64,000 bases of DNA from Roseateles_E cavernae (GCF_040187885.1 NZ_JBDPLH010000003.1:248001-312000); one strand, 5' to 3'; numbered from the stretch's first letter, positions 30,349 to 39,617 are shown. Notes: generated by a model not told the origin, from the sequence alone. Numbers and translations: made by a program.

Positions 30349-31274
30349 CAGGCCCAGCCCAGCCAACCGAGCACCCGCTCCGAGCCGGCAAACAGCACGA
30401 CCAGGCCGCCGCCGGCGAGGAAGGGACCGAAGGGCACATAGCGGCCTTCGCGCAGGCTGCTGCTCATCTTCATCGCGATGCCGACGATGGCGCCGATCAC
30501 CGAGGCGCCCAGCACGATGGGCAGAATCATCTGCCAACCCAGCCAAGCACCCAGCGCCGCCAGCAGCTTGAAGTCGCCATAGCCCATGCCCTCCTTGCCG
30601 GTCGTCAGCTTGAACAGCCAGTAGACCGACCAGAGCGAGAGATAGCCGACCAGGGCGCCGATCAGGGCCTGGTCCAGCGCAATCGTCCAGCCCAGCAGCG
30701 CGGCCAGCAGGCCGGCCCACAGCAGGGGCTGGTTCAGCGAATCGGGCAGCAGGGTGGTGTCCCAGTCGATTGCCGCCAGGGCCAGCAGGCAGGCCGCGAA
30801 CGCGCACCACATCAGGCTTACAGGCTGGGCGCCGAAACGCCAGCCGATGGCGGCGAACAGCAGGCCGGTCAGCAGCTCGATGATGGGATAGCGGGCCGAG
30901 ATGGGGGTCTTGCAGGCCGAGCAGCGGCCACCGAGGCGCAGCCAGCCGATCAGCGGCAGGTTCTCATGCCAGGCCAGCTGGTGGCCGCACTGGGGGCAGC
31001 GCGAGCGCGGTGTGGCGATGCCCAGCCTGGGCTGCTTGTCCAGATGCAGGGCCAGGTCTTGCGCGGCCGCCGCCAGCTTGTCGGCGGGCGCCTTGGGCAG
31101 GCCGGAGCGCTGCAAGTCTGGGCTGTCCGACAGCTGAGCCGCCGCATCGCCGAGCCATTGCCGCTCCAGCATCAAGGGCAGCCGATGCACCACCACATTG
31201 AGAAAGCTGCCGATGCACAGCCCCAGGATGCCCAGGCCGTAGGGAGACAACAGCCATTCGATTTCTTGTGTCAT
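30348..31274 (-). CDS. pilD: Prepilin peptidase / N-methyltransferase
   Basis: The 308-aa polytopic inner-membrane enzyme cleaves and N-methylates type IV prepilins such as those encoded at 15.6-18.9 kb. It shows 'CIGSFLNVVVHRLP', two zinc-type CxxC pairs ('RCPQCGHQ', 'RCSACKTP') and the aspartyl-protease residues in 'AAIDWDTTLLPDSL' and 'GMGYGDFKLLAALGAWLGW'. A roughly 50-residue insertion lies between the first helix and the zinc motif. It is the third gene of the pilB-C-D cluster, 12 bases after pilC. Confidence 0.96.
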   Translation of the reverse strand: MTQEIEWLLSPYGLGILGLCIGSFLNVVVHRLPLMLERQWLGDAAAQLSDSPDLQRSGLPKAPADKLAAAAQDLALHLDKQPRLGIATPRSRCPQCGHQLAWHENLPLIGWLRLGGRCSACKTPISARYPIIELLTGLLFAAIGWRFGAQPVSLMWCAFAACLLALAAIDWDTTLLPDSLNQPLLWAGLLAALLGWTIALDQALIGALVGYLSLWSVYWLFKLTTGKEGMGYGDFKLLAALGAWLGWQMILPIVLGASVIGAIVGIAMKMSSSLREGRYVPFGPFLAGGGLVVLFAGSERVLGWLGWA

Positions 31275-31286
31275 GCAGTGGCTTGC

Positions 31287-32507
31287 TCAGACCACCTGGC
31301 CGAGCTTGAAGATGGGCATGTACATCGCGACGACGATGCCGCCGATGAGGCCGCCGAGGATCACGATGATGAATGGCTCCATCAGGCTGGACAGGGCCTT
31401 GACGGCCTCGTCGACCTCGTCCTCGTAGAACTCGGCCGACTTGGCCAGCATATGGTCCAGCGAGCCGGACTCTTCGCCGATCGAGGCCATCTGCAGCACC
31501 ATGGTCGGGAAGATGCCGGTGGCCTGCATCGAGGTGGTCAGGGCCGCGCCAGTCGACACATCGCGCTGGATCTTCTCGGTGGCCTCGGCGAACACCGCAT
31601 TGCCGGAGGCGCCGCCGACCGAGTCGAGCGCCTCGACCAGGGGCACGCCGGCCGCGAACATCGTCGACAGCGTGCGGGTCCAGCGCGCCACCGCCGACTT
31701 GTAGAGCAGATCGCCGAACACCGGGATCTTCAGCAGCAGGCGGTCCATGGTGTGCTGCATCTTCACCGAGCGTTTCCAGGACTGCAGGAAGAAGTAGAGG
31801 CCGCCACCCAGGCCGCCGAAGATCGCCCACCAATAGGAAACAAAGAACTCAGACATCGCGATCACCATCAGGGTTGGTGCCGGCAGGTCGGCGCCGAAGG
31901 ACTGGAATACGTCCTTGAAGGCCGGCACAACGAAGATCATGATCACCGCGACGACAACGAAGGCCACGGTCAGCACCGCGATCGGGTAGGTCAGGGCCGA
32001 TTTGATCTTGTTCTTGAGTGCGACGGTCTTTTCCTGGTAGATCGCCAGCCGGTCCAGCAAGGCTTCCAGAATACCGCCCGATTCACCGGCCTCGACCAGA
32101 TTGCAGTACAGCGCGTCGAAGTACATCGGGTGCTTGCGGAAGGCCGAGGACAGGCTGGTGCCGGTCTCGACATCCTGGCGGATATCGTTGAGCAAGCGGG
32201 TCAACCGTGGGTTGGTGCTGCCGCGCGCGACGATGTCGAAAGATTGCAGCAGCGGCACACCGGCTCGCATCATCGTGGCCAGTTGCCGGGTGAAGACGGC
32301 GAGGTCTTTTTGCTTGATGGACTTGCCACCGCTGGCCCGGCGCTTCTTGACCTTGCTGACCAGGATGCCCTGGCGGCGCAGGGTCGCGCTGACCATGGCT
32401 TCACCGCCGGCGCGCAGTTCGCCGCGCACGGTCTTGCCATTGCGGTCCTTGCCCTCCCACTCGAAGACAAAGTCCTTCACGCTTTTGGCTATTGCGCTGG
32501 TCGCCAT
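31287..32507 (-). CDS. pilC: Type IV pilus inner-membrane platform protein PilC
   Basis: The 406-aa GspF-family protein contains two repeated T2SSF domains (about residues 75-195 and 275-395) and three membrane segments. Signatures include 'FTRQLATMMRAGVPLLQSFD', 'EAGESGGILEALLDRLA' and 'ASIGEESGSLDHMLAKSAEF'. PilC couples the PilB or PilT ATPases to pilin polymerisation. An AGGAGA ribosome site precedes the ATG. Confidence 0.96.
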   Translation of the reverse strand: MATSAIAKSVKDFVFEWEGKDRNGKTVRGELRAGGEAMVSATLRRQGILVSKVKKRRASGGKSIKQKDLAVFTRQLATMMRAGVPLLQSFDIVARGSTNPRLTRLLNDIRQDVETGTSLSSAFRKHPMYFDALYCNLVEAGESGGILEALLDRLAIYQEKTVALKNKIKSALTYPIAVLTVAFVVVAVIMIFVVPAFKDVFQSFGADLPAPTLMVIAMSEFFVSYWWAIFGGLGGGLYFFLQSWKRSVKMQHTMDRLLLKIPVFGDLLYKSAVARWTRTLSTMFAAGVPLVEALDSVGGASGNAVFAEATEKIQRDVSTGAALTTSMQATGIFPTMVLQMASIGEESGSLDHMLAKSAEFYEDEVDEAVKALSSLMEPFIIVILGGLIGGIVVAMYMPIFKLGQVV

Positions 32508-32559
32508 GGTTTCTCCTCGAGATGTTCAGCGGGCCGCTTTGCAAGCGGACTGCTTTTTT

Positions 32560-34284
32560 TCATTCATTGGTGGCGGCCAACACCTCTTCCAAGGTGGTGA
32601 CACCGGCGCGGACCTTCACCAGTCCCGATTGGCGCAGATCGCGCACGCCTTCCGCCTGGGCCTGGACGGCAATGTCCATCGACGTTCCCTCGGACAGGAT
32701 GATGCGTTGAATCGCTTCCGTGATGGGCATCACTTGGTAAAGGCCGACCCGGCCCCGATACCCGTTGTTGCAACTGGAGCAACCGACGGCGCGATAGGGC
32801 TTCCAGCTGCCGTCCAAGTCTTCCTCAACGAAACCACCACGCAGCAAGGCTTCGCGCGGATATTCGGCCGGGGCCTTGCAGTGCTCGCATAGCCGCCGCA
32901 CCAGACGCTGCGCGGTGATCAGCAGCACGCTGGAGGCGATATTGAAAGGCGCTACGCCCATATTCAGCAGCCGGGTCAGCGTGGTCGGCGCGTCATTGGT
33001 GTGCAGTGTCGACATCACCATATGGCCGGTCTGCGCGGCCTTGATCGCGATATCGGCCGTCTCCAGATCACGGATCTCACCGACCATGATGATGTCCGGG
33101 TCCTGGCGCAGAAAGGACTTCAGGGCGGCGGCAAAAGTCAGGCCGGCCTTGTCGTTGACATTGACCTGGTTGATGCCGGGCAGGTTGATTTCGGCCGGAT
33201 CTTCCACCGTCGAGATATTGACGCCCGGCTGATTCAGGATGTTCAGGCAGGTGTAGAGCGAGACGGTCTTGCCCGAGCCGGTCGGGCCGGTCACCAGCAC
33301 CATGCCGTAGGGGCGCTGAATGCAGGCCATCAGCCGGTCTTTCTCGATCTTCTCGTAGCCCAGGGCCTCGATGCCCAGCTTGGCCGAAGACGAGTCGAGA
33401 ATCCGGATCACGATCTTCTCGCCGAACAGGGTCGGCAGCGTGCTGATGCGGAAGTCGATCGACTTGGCGCCGAACTTGAGTTTCATCCGGCCGTCCTGCG
33501 GCACCCGGCGTTCCGCAATGTCCAGTCGAGAAATCACCTTGATGCGGGAGGACAGCTTGTCCTTGATCGCGATCGGTGGCTGGGTGATCTCGCGCAGCTC
33601 ACCGTCGACCCGGAAACGCACCCGGTAGTGGTACTCATAGGGCTCGAAGTGAAGATCCGAGGCCCGCATATTGATCGCGTCGACCAGCATCTTCTGCAGA
33701 AAGCGCACGACCGGCGCGTCTTCCACGTCGGCAATGTCGGCGGCCGATTCCTGCGTCGCGCTGCTGTCTTCTTCGGCGATATCGAAATCAAAGTCGCCGC
33801 CGGCAATGGCGTCCAGCGTTTCCGCCGCCGTGGCTGCCGAGCCCTGCAGCAGCTTGGTGAGTTTGTCGTACTCGACGATCACCCACTCGGGTGCCAGCTG
33901 GGTGGCGAACTTGATCCTCTCGACCACTTCCTGATCGGTCGGATCGGCGCCGCCGATGAAAAGCCGGTTGCCGCGCCGCCCCAGCACCACGACCTGGTAT
34001 TGCTGCGCCAGCTTGTTGTCGATCACATTGCTGGGCATGCGCTGCGGATCCATCGCATTGAGATCCAGCACCGGCAGGGCCAGGGCGAGCGACAGCGTAT
34101 GGGCCAGATCCGTCGGCGAGACGGCATTGGCGGCCATCACCGAAGAGACAAAGCTGATCTTCTTCTCGCGCGCCTGGCGCGCCAGGTCCTCGGCGGTCTT
34201 GACGGGCAGCTTGCCGGCGTGCACGAGCACGCGCGCGACGCCGGACAGCGCGGAATGAGGCGGCTCGATCAGAGTGGTGTCCAC
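32560..34284 (-). CDS. pilB: Type IV pilus assembly ATPase PilB
   Basis: The 574-aa extension motor has an N-terminal MshEN-type domain and a GspE ATPase core with Walker A 'GPTGSGKTVSLYT' near residue 331, the Asp box 'TVEDPAEINLPGINQV', Walker B 'DPDIIMVGEIRDLETADIA' and the His box 'TGHMVMSTLHTNDA'. A zinc tetracysteine motif follows (CEHC ... CSSC). The start is GTG at 34284; no strong ribosome site is visible. It heads the pilB-C-D-coaE-zapD-yacG set. Confidence 0.96.
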   Translation of the reverse strand: MDTTLIEPPHSALSGVARVLVHAGKLPVKTAEDLARQAREKKISFVSSVMAANAVSPTDLAHTLSLALALPVLDLNAMDPQRMPSNVIDNKLAQQYQVVVLGRRGNRLFIGGADPTDQEVVERIKFATQLAPEWVIVEYDKLTKLLQGSAATAAETLDAIAGGDFDFDIAEEDSSATQESAADIADVEDAPVVRFLQKMLVDAINMRASDLHFEPYEYHYRVRFRVDGELREITQPPIAIKDKLSSRIKVISRLDIAERRVPQDGRMKLKFGAKSIDFRISTLPTLFGEKIVIRILDSSSAKLGIEALGYEKIEKDRLMACIQRPYGMVLVTGPTGSGKTVSLYTCLNILNQPGVNISTVEDPAEINLPGINQVNVNDKAGLTFAAALKSFLRQDPDIIMVGEIRDLETADIAIKAAQTGHMVMSTLHTNDAPTTLTRLLNMGVAPFNIASSVLLITAQRLVRRLCEHCKAPAEYPREALLRGGFVEEDLDGSWKPYRAVGCSSCNNGYRGRVGLYQVMPITEAIQRIILSEGTSMDIAVQAQAEGVRDLRQSGLVKVRAGVTTLEEVLAATNE

Positions 34285-34342
34285 GGGCTTTGGTGTTGAC
34301 GGGCTGCAGGGCGGGTCGAAAGATCCGCCATCTCAGCAGCTC

Positions 34343-34371
34343 ATCTTCTCGCAAGGATTTCACACTGTAAA
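34343..34371 (-). promoter_or_regulatory. Weak candidate promoter upstream of pilB
   Basis: On the minus strand TTTACA (34371-34366), 17 bases and GAAGAT (34348-34343) face pilB. The -35 lies within an inverted repeat TTTCAC-N12-GTGAAA at 34358-34381. The rest of the 290-bp pilB to tRNA-Pro gap shows no coding signal. Confidence 0.3.
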
Positions 34372-34574
34372 CCGAGTGAAAGCCTGGAAAAGCCTCCCAG
34401 TCGTGTGCAAGCTCACGCTTCGGGGAGCGAGGTGGCAAACTGATGCGTACAAGCGTCACCGCAGACGTACTGACGTCGCTCTGCTTGCGGCAATTGACTC
34501 TGTGGGAGATTTAGGAGGAGCCGTCACGGCCCTCATCATCCGCCGCGCTGGCGATGCGCGCAGCGACGAAAAAC

Positions 34575-34651
34575 TGGTCGGGGTGAGAGGATTCGAACCT
34601 CCGGCCTCTACGTCCCGAACGTAGCGCTCTACCAGGCTAAGCTACACCCCG
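34575..34651 (-). tRNA. tRNA-Pro (anticodon CGG)
   Basis: The minus strand folds as a complete cloverleaf. The acceptor CGGGGTG pairs with CACCCCG, and the D arm is AGCTTAGCCTGGTAGAGC. The anticodon stem CTACG/CGTAG has loop TTCGGGA, giving anticodon CGG. The T arm contains GGTTCGAATCC, and the discriminator A is followed by an encoded CCA. It reads codon CCG, abundant in this GC-rich genome. Confidence 0.96.
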
Positions 34652-34710
34652 ATTTTTTGAACTTCTGCTTGAGGGGCTCAAGCGTTCAAGATTCGATCTG
34701 CTGGAAAATC

Positions 34711-35706
34711 TTAAAAAGATCTGTCAACCGACCGAGCACAAAATTCTAGCAGAGCTTCGCGCCAAATTGAAGGGGGGAGTAAATTTAAACATTCGCGTGC
34801 GTGCTCGGCCTCGTGACGAGCGGCCTCGCGAGTGGCTTCTAGTGCGCCGGTGCTGCGCACGATCTTGACGATGTCGCTGAGGCCTTGGACTTCGCCATGC
34901 TCGATGGCGTGGCGTATCAGGGTGCGTTCTGCCGGCTGGCAGCGCTCCATGGCGATCAGCAGCGGCAGCGTCGGTTTGCCCTCGCGCAGATCGTCGCCGA
35001 CGTTTTTGCCCAGCGCGTTCGGGTCGCCTTCGTAGTCGAGCACATCGTCGATCAGCTGGAAGGCGGTGCCCAATGCCCGGCCATAGCCGGCGCAAGCCTC
35101 TTCGATCTCTGGTGTGCTTTGGGCCAGCACGGCGCCAAGTCTCGCGCTGGCCTCGAACAGCTTGGCGGTCTTGTAGCGGATCACGCGCAGATAGCGATCC
35201 ACCGCGATATCCGGGTCATGCATATTCATCAGCTGCAAGACCTCGCCTTCGGCGATCACATTGGTGGCTTCGGCCAACACCTCCAGCACGCGCATGCGGT
35301 TCACCGAAACCATCATCTGAAAGGCGCGCGAGTAGAGGAAATCGCCCACCAGCACGCTGGCGGCGTTGCCGAACAGCGCATTGGCCGTCTGCTTGCCACG
35401 GCGCAGCGATGATTCGTCGACCACATCGTCATGCAGCAGCGTGGCGGTATGGATGAACTCGACCACGGCTGCCATCTCAAAGCGCTCGCGCTTGTCGAAG
35501 CCCAGTGCGTTGGCAAACAGCAGGACCAGCTTGGGCCGCATGCGCTTGCCGCCGGCATGCACGATGTAGCCGGCGATCTGATTGATCAGGGCGACATCGG
35601 AGGTCAGTCGCTGCGCGATGACGGCATCAACCTCACGCATTTCGGCGTCCAGTTTGGCTTGAACCTCGGCGACGGGGGAGGGGGACGAGGCGGACGCAGC
35701 GTGCAC
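34711..35706 (-). CDS. ispB: Octaprenyl diphosphate synthase (trans-polyprenyl synthase)
   Basis: The 331-aa all-trans prenyl chain elongating enzyme makes the ubiquinone side chain. The first Asp-rich motif is D-D-V-V-D in 'TATLLHDDVVDESSLRRG' and the second is 'FQLIDDVLDYEGD'. 'GGKRMRPKLVLLFANALG' is the basic IPP-binding segment. Small residues before the first motif fit a long-chain (C40) product. The start is GTG at 35706 with GAGAG 6 bases upstream. It is divergent from rplU, as in many Proteobacteria. Confidence 0.93.
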   Translation of the reverse strand: MHAASASSPSPVAEVQAKLDAEMREVDAVIAQRLTSDVALINQIAGYIVHAGGKRMRPKLVLLFANALGFDKRERFEMAAVVEFIHTATLLHDDVVDESSLRRGKQTANALFGNAASVLVGDFLYSRAFQMMVSVNRMRVLEVLAEATNVIAEGEVLQLMNMHDPDIAVDRYLRVIRYKTAKLFEASARLGAVLAQSTPEIEEACAGYGRALGTAFQLIDDVLDYEGDPNALGKNVGDDLREGKPTLPLLIAMERCQPAERTLIRHAIEHGEVQGLSDIVKIVRSTGALEATREAARHEAEHARECLNLLPPSIWREALLEFCARSVDRSF

Positions 35707-35734
35707 ACTCAGCTCTCTGTTTGGCGAAGCTAGG

Positions 35735-35740
35735 ATTATA
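35735..35740 (-). promoter_or_regulatory. Possible -10 element for ispB
   Basis: A perfect TATAAT on the minus strand lies 29 bases before the ispB GTG. No convincing -35 hexamer is found 16-18 bases upstream. Confidence 0.35.
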
Positions 35741-35801
35741 GGAACAGCCAGGGCTTGCCCGGGCTTCGGTGTGAGCTCGCGGCAGCGCTGGTGGGCGGAT
35801 C

Positions 35802-35830
35802 TTGGTGTTTTCCCCGGCGCATGCTACACT
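35802..35830 (+). promoter_or_regulatory. Putative promoter of rplU-rpmA
   Basis: TTGGTG (35802-35807), a 17-base spacer and TACACT (35825-35830), preceded by TGC as in an extended -10. The predicted transcript would carry a leader of about 87 bases before rplU. Confidence 0.55.
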
Positions 35831-35923
35831 CGCGGGCTCTGCGCCGTTGACGGTGCGGGGTTTGATGCTTGTGCGCACTCGCTCGGCGGGTGCTTGCAAG
35901 TGGGTTTTATTGAAAGGGCTGAT

Positions 35924-36235
35924 ATGTACGCGGTCATAAAAACCGGTGGCAAGCAATACAAAGTTGCTGCTGGCGAAAAGATCAAGATAGAACAGATTGC
36001 TGCGGATGTTGGCCAAGTGGTTGTGATTGACCAGGTTCTTGCTGTCGGTAACGGCGCAGACCTGAAGATCGGTACTCCCTTGGTTGCTGGCGCAAGCATT
36101 ACTGCCACGGTTGTGGCTCACGGTAGGCACGACAAAGTGCGCATCTTCAAGCTGCGCCGTCGTAAGCACTACAAGAAGAGTCAAGGCCATCGCCAGAACT
36201 TCACCGAGCTGGAAATCAGCGCGGTGAATGGCTGA
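35924..36235 (+). CDS. rplU: Large ribosomal subunit protein bL21
   Basis: The 103-aa protein begins at the ATG in 'MYAVIKTGGKQYKVAAGEKI', the canonical bL21 N-terminus, and ends with 'KLRRRKHYKKSQGHRQNFT', the RNA-binding signature. An open frame extends upstream to 35771, but GAAAGG 9 bases before 35924 and the family start decide the call. It is followed by rpmA after 45 bases. Confidence 0.98.
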   Translation: MYAVIKTGGKQYKVAAGEKIKIEQIAADVGQVVVIDQVLAVGNGADLKIGTPLVAGASITATVVAHGRHDKVRIFKLRRRKHYKKSQGHRQNFTELEISAVNG

Positions 36236-36280
36236 TCGATAGTCGATTCTTCTTCGCCAACAGTTTCAAGGAGCTAATCC

Positions 36281-36538
36281 ATGGCACAGAAAAAGGGCGG
36301 CGGTTCCACACGGAACGGCCGCGACTCCAAACCTAAGATGTTGGGTGTGAAGGCCTTCGGCGGCCAGACCATCTCGGCAGGTTCCATCATCGTGCGTCAG
36401 CGCGGCACCAAGTTCCATCCCGGCACCAATGTCGGTATCGGCAAGGACCACACGCTGTTCGCACTGGTCGACGGCCAAGTGTCGTTCGCCATCAAGGGTG
36501 AGAAGAGCCGTCAAACGGTGTTCGTCACGCCGGTCTGA
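36281..36538 (+). CDS. rpmA: Large ribosomal subunit protein bL27
   Basis: The 85-aa protein has the N-terminus 'MAQKKGGGSTRNGRDSKPKM' and the conserved 'GGQTISAGSIIVRQRGTKFH'. The N-terminal tail reaches the peptidyl transferase centre. AAGGAG precedes the ATG. An intrinsic terminator follows, before obg. Confidence 0.98.
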   Translation: MAQKKGGGSTRNGRDSKPKMLGVKAFGGQTISAGSIIVRQRGTKFHPGTNVGIGKDHTLFALVDGQVSFAIKGEKSRQTVFVTPV

Positions 36539-36590
36539 TTGACCGCGTGTATCGCTGGCGGCAGCGCTGCAGCCGTTCGCCAGCGACCTG

Positions 36591-36612
36591 AAGCCCCGGC
36601 TCGCCGGGGCTT
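36591..36612 (+). terminator. Intrinsic terminator after rpmA
   Basis: AAGCCCCGG-CTCG-CCGGGGCTT forms a 9-bp stem with a tetraloop, followed by TTGCTTTTTTG. A second inverted repeat CGCTGGCG/CGCCAGCG (36553-36560 and 36578-36585) lies just upstream. It separates the ribosomal protein genes from obg-proB. Confidence 0.85.
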
Positions 36613-36693
36613 TTGCTTTTTGAGGCTGCGGCAGCGGGCGAGGTCGCGACAGACCTTGCCTTACCATAGCCCTCAAAAGGCGCAGACAAGCAT

Positions 36694-37770
36694 ATGAAGT
36701 TCGTAGACGAAGCCACCATCGATATCGTGGCCGGCAATGGTGGTGCCGGTTGTGCGAGCTTTCGCCGCGAGAAGTTCATCCCATTCGGAGGACCCGATGG
36801 CGGTGATGGCGGTCGCGGCGGCAGCGTCTGGGCGGTTGGCGATGTCAATCTGAACACGCTGATCGACTACCGCTACGCACGCCGCCACGAGGCCCGCAAC
36901 GGCGAGGCCGGCCGCGGTTCCGATCAGTATGGCGCGGCCGCCGATGACATCGTGCTGCGCATGCCGGTCGGCACCATCATCAAGGATCTCGAGACCGACA
37001 CGGTCATCGCCGAGCTGATCGAGCCGGGCGAGAAGATGCTGCTGGCCAAGGGGGGTGACGGCGGCTTCGGCAATCTGCATTTCAAGACCAGCACCAATCG
37101 CGCACCGCGTCAGAAGACGCCGGGCTGGCCCGGTGAAGCCAAGAAGCTCAAGCTGGAACTGCGCGTGCTGGCCGATGTCGGCCTGCTCGGGCAGCCGAAT
37201 GCCGGCAAGTCGACGCTGATCACGGCCGTCTCCAACGCCCGCCCGAAGATCGCCGACTACCCCTTCACGACCCTGCACCCGAACCTGGGTGTGGTGCGCG
37301 TCGCGCCGGAGAAGAGTTTCGTCGTCGCCGACATCCCCGGCCTGATCGAGGGCGCGTCCGAAGGTGCCGGCCTGGGTCATCAGTTCCTGCGGCATCTGCA
37401 GCGCACCCGCCTGCTGCTGCATGTGGTCGACCTGGCGCCTTTCGATCCCGAGGTCGATCCGGTCGTTGAGGCCAAGGCCATCGTCAACGAGTTGAAGAAG
37501 TACGACGAATCGCTCTACAACAAGCCGCGCTGGCTGGTGCTGAACAAGCTGGATATGGTGCCCGAAGACGAGCGTGCCAAGCGCGTCAAGGACTTCGTCA
37601 AGCGCTACAAGTGGAAGGGTCCGGTGTTCGAGATCTCGGCGCTGACCCGCGAGGGCTGCCAGCCCTTGATCCATGCTATCTATGACCATGTGGCGGCCGA
37701 GCAGCGCGTCATCGTCGAGCCGGATATCCGCTTCACACCGGCGGAGGGTGGCGAGCAGGAGCAGGCATGA
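36694..37770 (+). CDS. obg: GTPase Obg/CgtA
   Basis: The 358-aa ribosome-associated GTPase acts in 50S maturation and the stringent response. The N-terminal glycine-rich Obg fold ('MKFVDEATIDIVAGNGGAGC', 'GGDGGRGGSVWAVGD') is followed by a G domain with 'GQPNAGKSTLITAVSNA', 'DIPGLIEGASEGAGLGHQFL', N-K-L-D and 'EISALTREG'. The tail is short, lacking the OCT domain of Bacillus-type Obg. The stop overlaps proB. Confidence 0.97.
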   Translation: MKFVDEATIDIVAGNGGAGCASFRREKFIPFGGPDGGDGGRGGSVWAVGDVNLNTLIDYRYARRHEARNGEAGRGSDQYGAAADDIVLRMPVGTIIKDLETDTVIAELIEPGEKMLLAKGGDGGFGNLHFKTSTNRAPRQKTPGWPGEAKKLKLELRVLADVGLLGQPNAGKSTLITAVSNARPKIADYPFTTLHPNLGVVRVAPEKSFVVADIPGLIEGASEGAGLGHQFLRHLQRTRLLLHVVDLAPFDPEVDPVVEAKAIVNELKKYDESLYNKPRWLVLNKLDMVPEDERAKRVKDFVKRYKWKGPVFEISALTREGCQPLIHAIYDHVAAEQRVIVEPDIRFTPAEGGEQEQA

Positions 37771-38888
37771 GCGGCCATGCGCTGAAGGATGCGCGCCGCA
37801 TCGTCGTCAAGGTCGGCTCCAGCCTGGTCACCAACGAGGGCCGTGGTGTCGACGCCGAAGCCATCGGCAACTGGTGCCGGCAACTGGCCGCGCTGGCGGG
37901 CCAGGGGCGCGAACTGGTGATGGTGTCCAGCGGCGCGATCGCCGAAGGCATGAAGCGCCTGGGCTGGGCCACCCGGCCCAAGGAAATCCACGAACTGCAG
38001 GCCGCGGCCGCCGTCGGTCAGATGGGCCTGGCCCAGATGTACGAGACCAAGCTGCGCGAGCAGGGCATGGGTAGTGCCCAGGTCTTGCTGACGCATGCCG
38101 ACCTGGCCGACCGTGAGCGCTACCTGAACGCTCGTTCGACCCTGCTGACCCTGCTGCAGCACCGCGTGCTGCCGGTCATCAACGAGAACGACACCGTCGT
38201 CAACGACGAGATCAAGTTCGGTGACAACGACACCTTGGGCGCCCTGGTGGCCAATCTGGTCGAGGCCGACGCGCTGGTGATACTGACCGATCAGAAGGGC
38301 CTGTACTCGGCCGACCCGCGCAAGGACCCGAATGCCCGCTTCATCGACGAGGCGGTGGCCGGCACGCCCGAGCTGGAGCTGATGGCCGGCGGCGCCGGCT
38401 CATCGCTGGGCCGCGGCGGCATGATCACCAAGATCCTGGCCGCCAAGCGCGCGGCCGGCAGTGGTGCCAGCACGGTGATTGCCTGGGGTCGCGAGCCCGA
38501 TGTGCTGCTGCGCCTGGCGGCGGGTGAGGCCATAGGCACGGCCCTGCTGGCCAGCACGCCGAAGCTGGCGGCGCGCAAGCAGTGGATGGTGGACCATCTG
38601 CAGATGCGCGGTGCGGTGACGGTGGATGCCGGTGCGGCACTCAAGCTGCGCGAGGCCGGCAAGAGCCTGTTGCCCATCGGCGTCGTCGAGGTGCAGGGCG
38701 AATTCCATCGGGGCGATGTGATCGCGGTGCGCGATCCGGCCGGGCTGGAACTGGCCCGCGGCCTGACCAACTACTCCAGCGCCGAGGCGCGCCTGATCGC
38801 GCGCAAGGCCTCCGGCGAGTTCGAGCGCCTGCTCGGCTATGCGGCCGAGCCGGAGCTGATCCACCGGGACAATCTGGTGCTGGTCTGA
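37767..38888 (+). CDS. proB: Glutamate 5-kinase
   Basis: First step of proline synthesis. The 373-aa protein has an N-terminal amino acid kinase domain ('IVVKVGSSLVTNEGRG', 'VMVSSGAIAEGMKRLG', 'INENDTVVNDEIKFGDND', 'ILTDQKGLYSADPRKDP') and a C-terminal PUA domain (about residues 280-360). The start overlaps the obg stop (ATGA). It converges on rppH with an 18-base gap. Confidence 0.97.
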   Translation: MSGHALKDARRIVVKVGSSLVTNEGRGVDAEAIGNWCRQLAALAGQGRELVMVSSGAIAEGMKRLGWATRPKEIHELQAAAAVGQMGLAQMYETKLREQGMGSAQVLLTHADLADRERYLNARSTLLTLLQHRVLPVINENDTVVNDEIKFGDNDTLGALVANLVEADALVILTDQKGLYSADPRKDPNARFIDEAVAGTPELELMAGGAGSSLGRGGMITKILAAKRAAGSGASTVIAWGREPDVLLRLAAGEAIGTALLASTPKLAARKQWMVDHLQMRGAVTVDAGAALKLREAGKSLLPIGVVEVQGEFHRGDVIAVRDPAGLELARGLTNYSSAEARLIARKASGEFERLLGYAAEPELIHRDNLVLV

Positions 38889-38906
38889 CAGCGGCCGGCC
38901 GGCGCT

Positions 38907-39497
38907 TTAGTCGCCCTCGGTACTGGTCTCCGGCGGCGGGGCGCAAGGGTCGGGCTGGGCGGCCGTGCCCGAATCGCGATGCTGCGGCCGCATGCCGGCG
39001 CGCAGATAGCGGTTGTGGTGGTTGATGCGCGGCAGATAGCGGGCCAGCTCGGTCAGCGCCATCTGGTAGACGCCGCGCTTGAACTCGATCACCGCTTCCA
39101 GCGGCACCCAGTAGTCATTCCAGCGCCAGGCATCGAACTCGGGATGGTCGGTGGCGCGCAGATTCATATCGCAGTCGCGACCCATCAGCTGTAGCAGGAA
39201 CCAGATCTGCTTTTGTCCTCGGTAGTGGCCGCGCGCATCGCGGCGGATGAAGTGCTCGGGCACCTCGTAGCGCAGCCAGTCGCGGGTGCGCGCGACGATG
39301 CGCACATGGTCGGGCAGCAGCCCCACTTCCTCGTGGAGCTCTCGAAACATCGCCTGCTCAGGCGTCTCACCGTGCTTGATGCCCCCTTGCGGGAACTGCC
39401 AGGAATGGGTGCGGATGCGCTTGCCCCAGAACACTTCATTCCTGTGGTTGAGCAGGATGATGCCGACGTTGGGCCGGAAGCCTTCACGGTCGAGCAT
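38907..39497 (-). CDS. rppH: RNA pyrophosphohydrolase
   Basis: Removes pyrophosphate from 5'-triphosphorylated mRNA and so triggers decay. The 196-aa protein starts 'MLDREGFRPNVGIILLN' at 39497, with GAGGT 6 bases upstream. The Nudix box is complete: 'GGIKHGETPEQAMFRELHEE' followed by V-G-L. 'GKRIRTHSWQFPQ' is RppH-specific. The last ~35 residues are a Pro/Arg-rich, probably disordered tail. It is divergent from proS. Confidence 0.95.
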   Translation of the reverse strand: MLDREGFRPNVGIILLNHRNEVFWGKRIRTHSWQFPQGGIKHGETPEQAMFRELHEEVGLLPDHVRIVARTRDWLRYEVPEHFIRRDARGHYRGQKQIWFLLQLMGRDCDMNLRATDHPEFDAWRWNDYWVPLEAVIEFKRGVYQMALTELARYLPRINHHNRYLRAGMRPQHRDSGTAAQPDPCAPPPETSTEGD

Positions 39498-39617
39498 AAT
39501 CAACCTCAAATCTTTAGTTAGATCGATTATTGCATTGGGCCGCCCTCCGGGCATTACCCTCGCTAACCCTCACACCTTTTGACTCTGCTTGGCCTCGGGC
39601 CAGGCCCCGCTCTTGCC

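Noticed and set aside
30240..32600. 786-codon plus-strand frame opposite coaE, pilD and pilC
   Set aside because: Gln/His/Asp-rich antisense translation with no motifs; the minus-strand genes are certain.
34285..34574. Small plus-strand gene between pilB and tRNA-Pro
   Set aside because: The open frame runs into the antisense of tRNA-Pro, lacks a ribosome site and shows no family resemblance.
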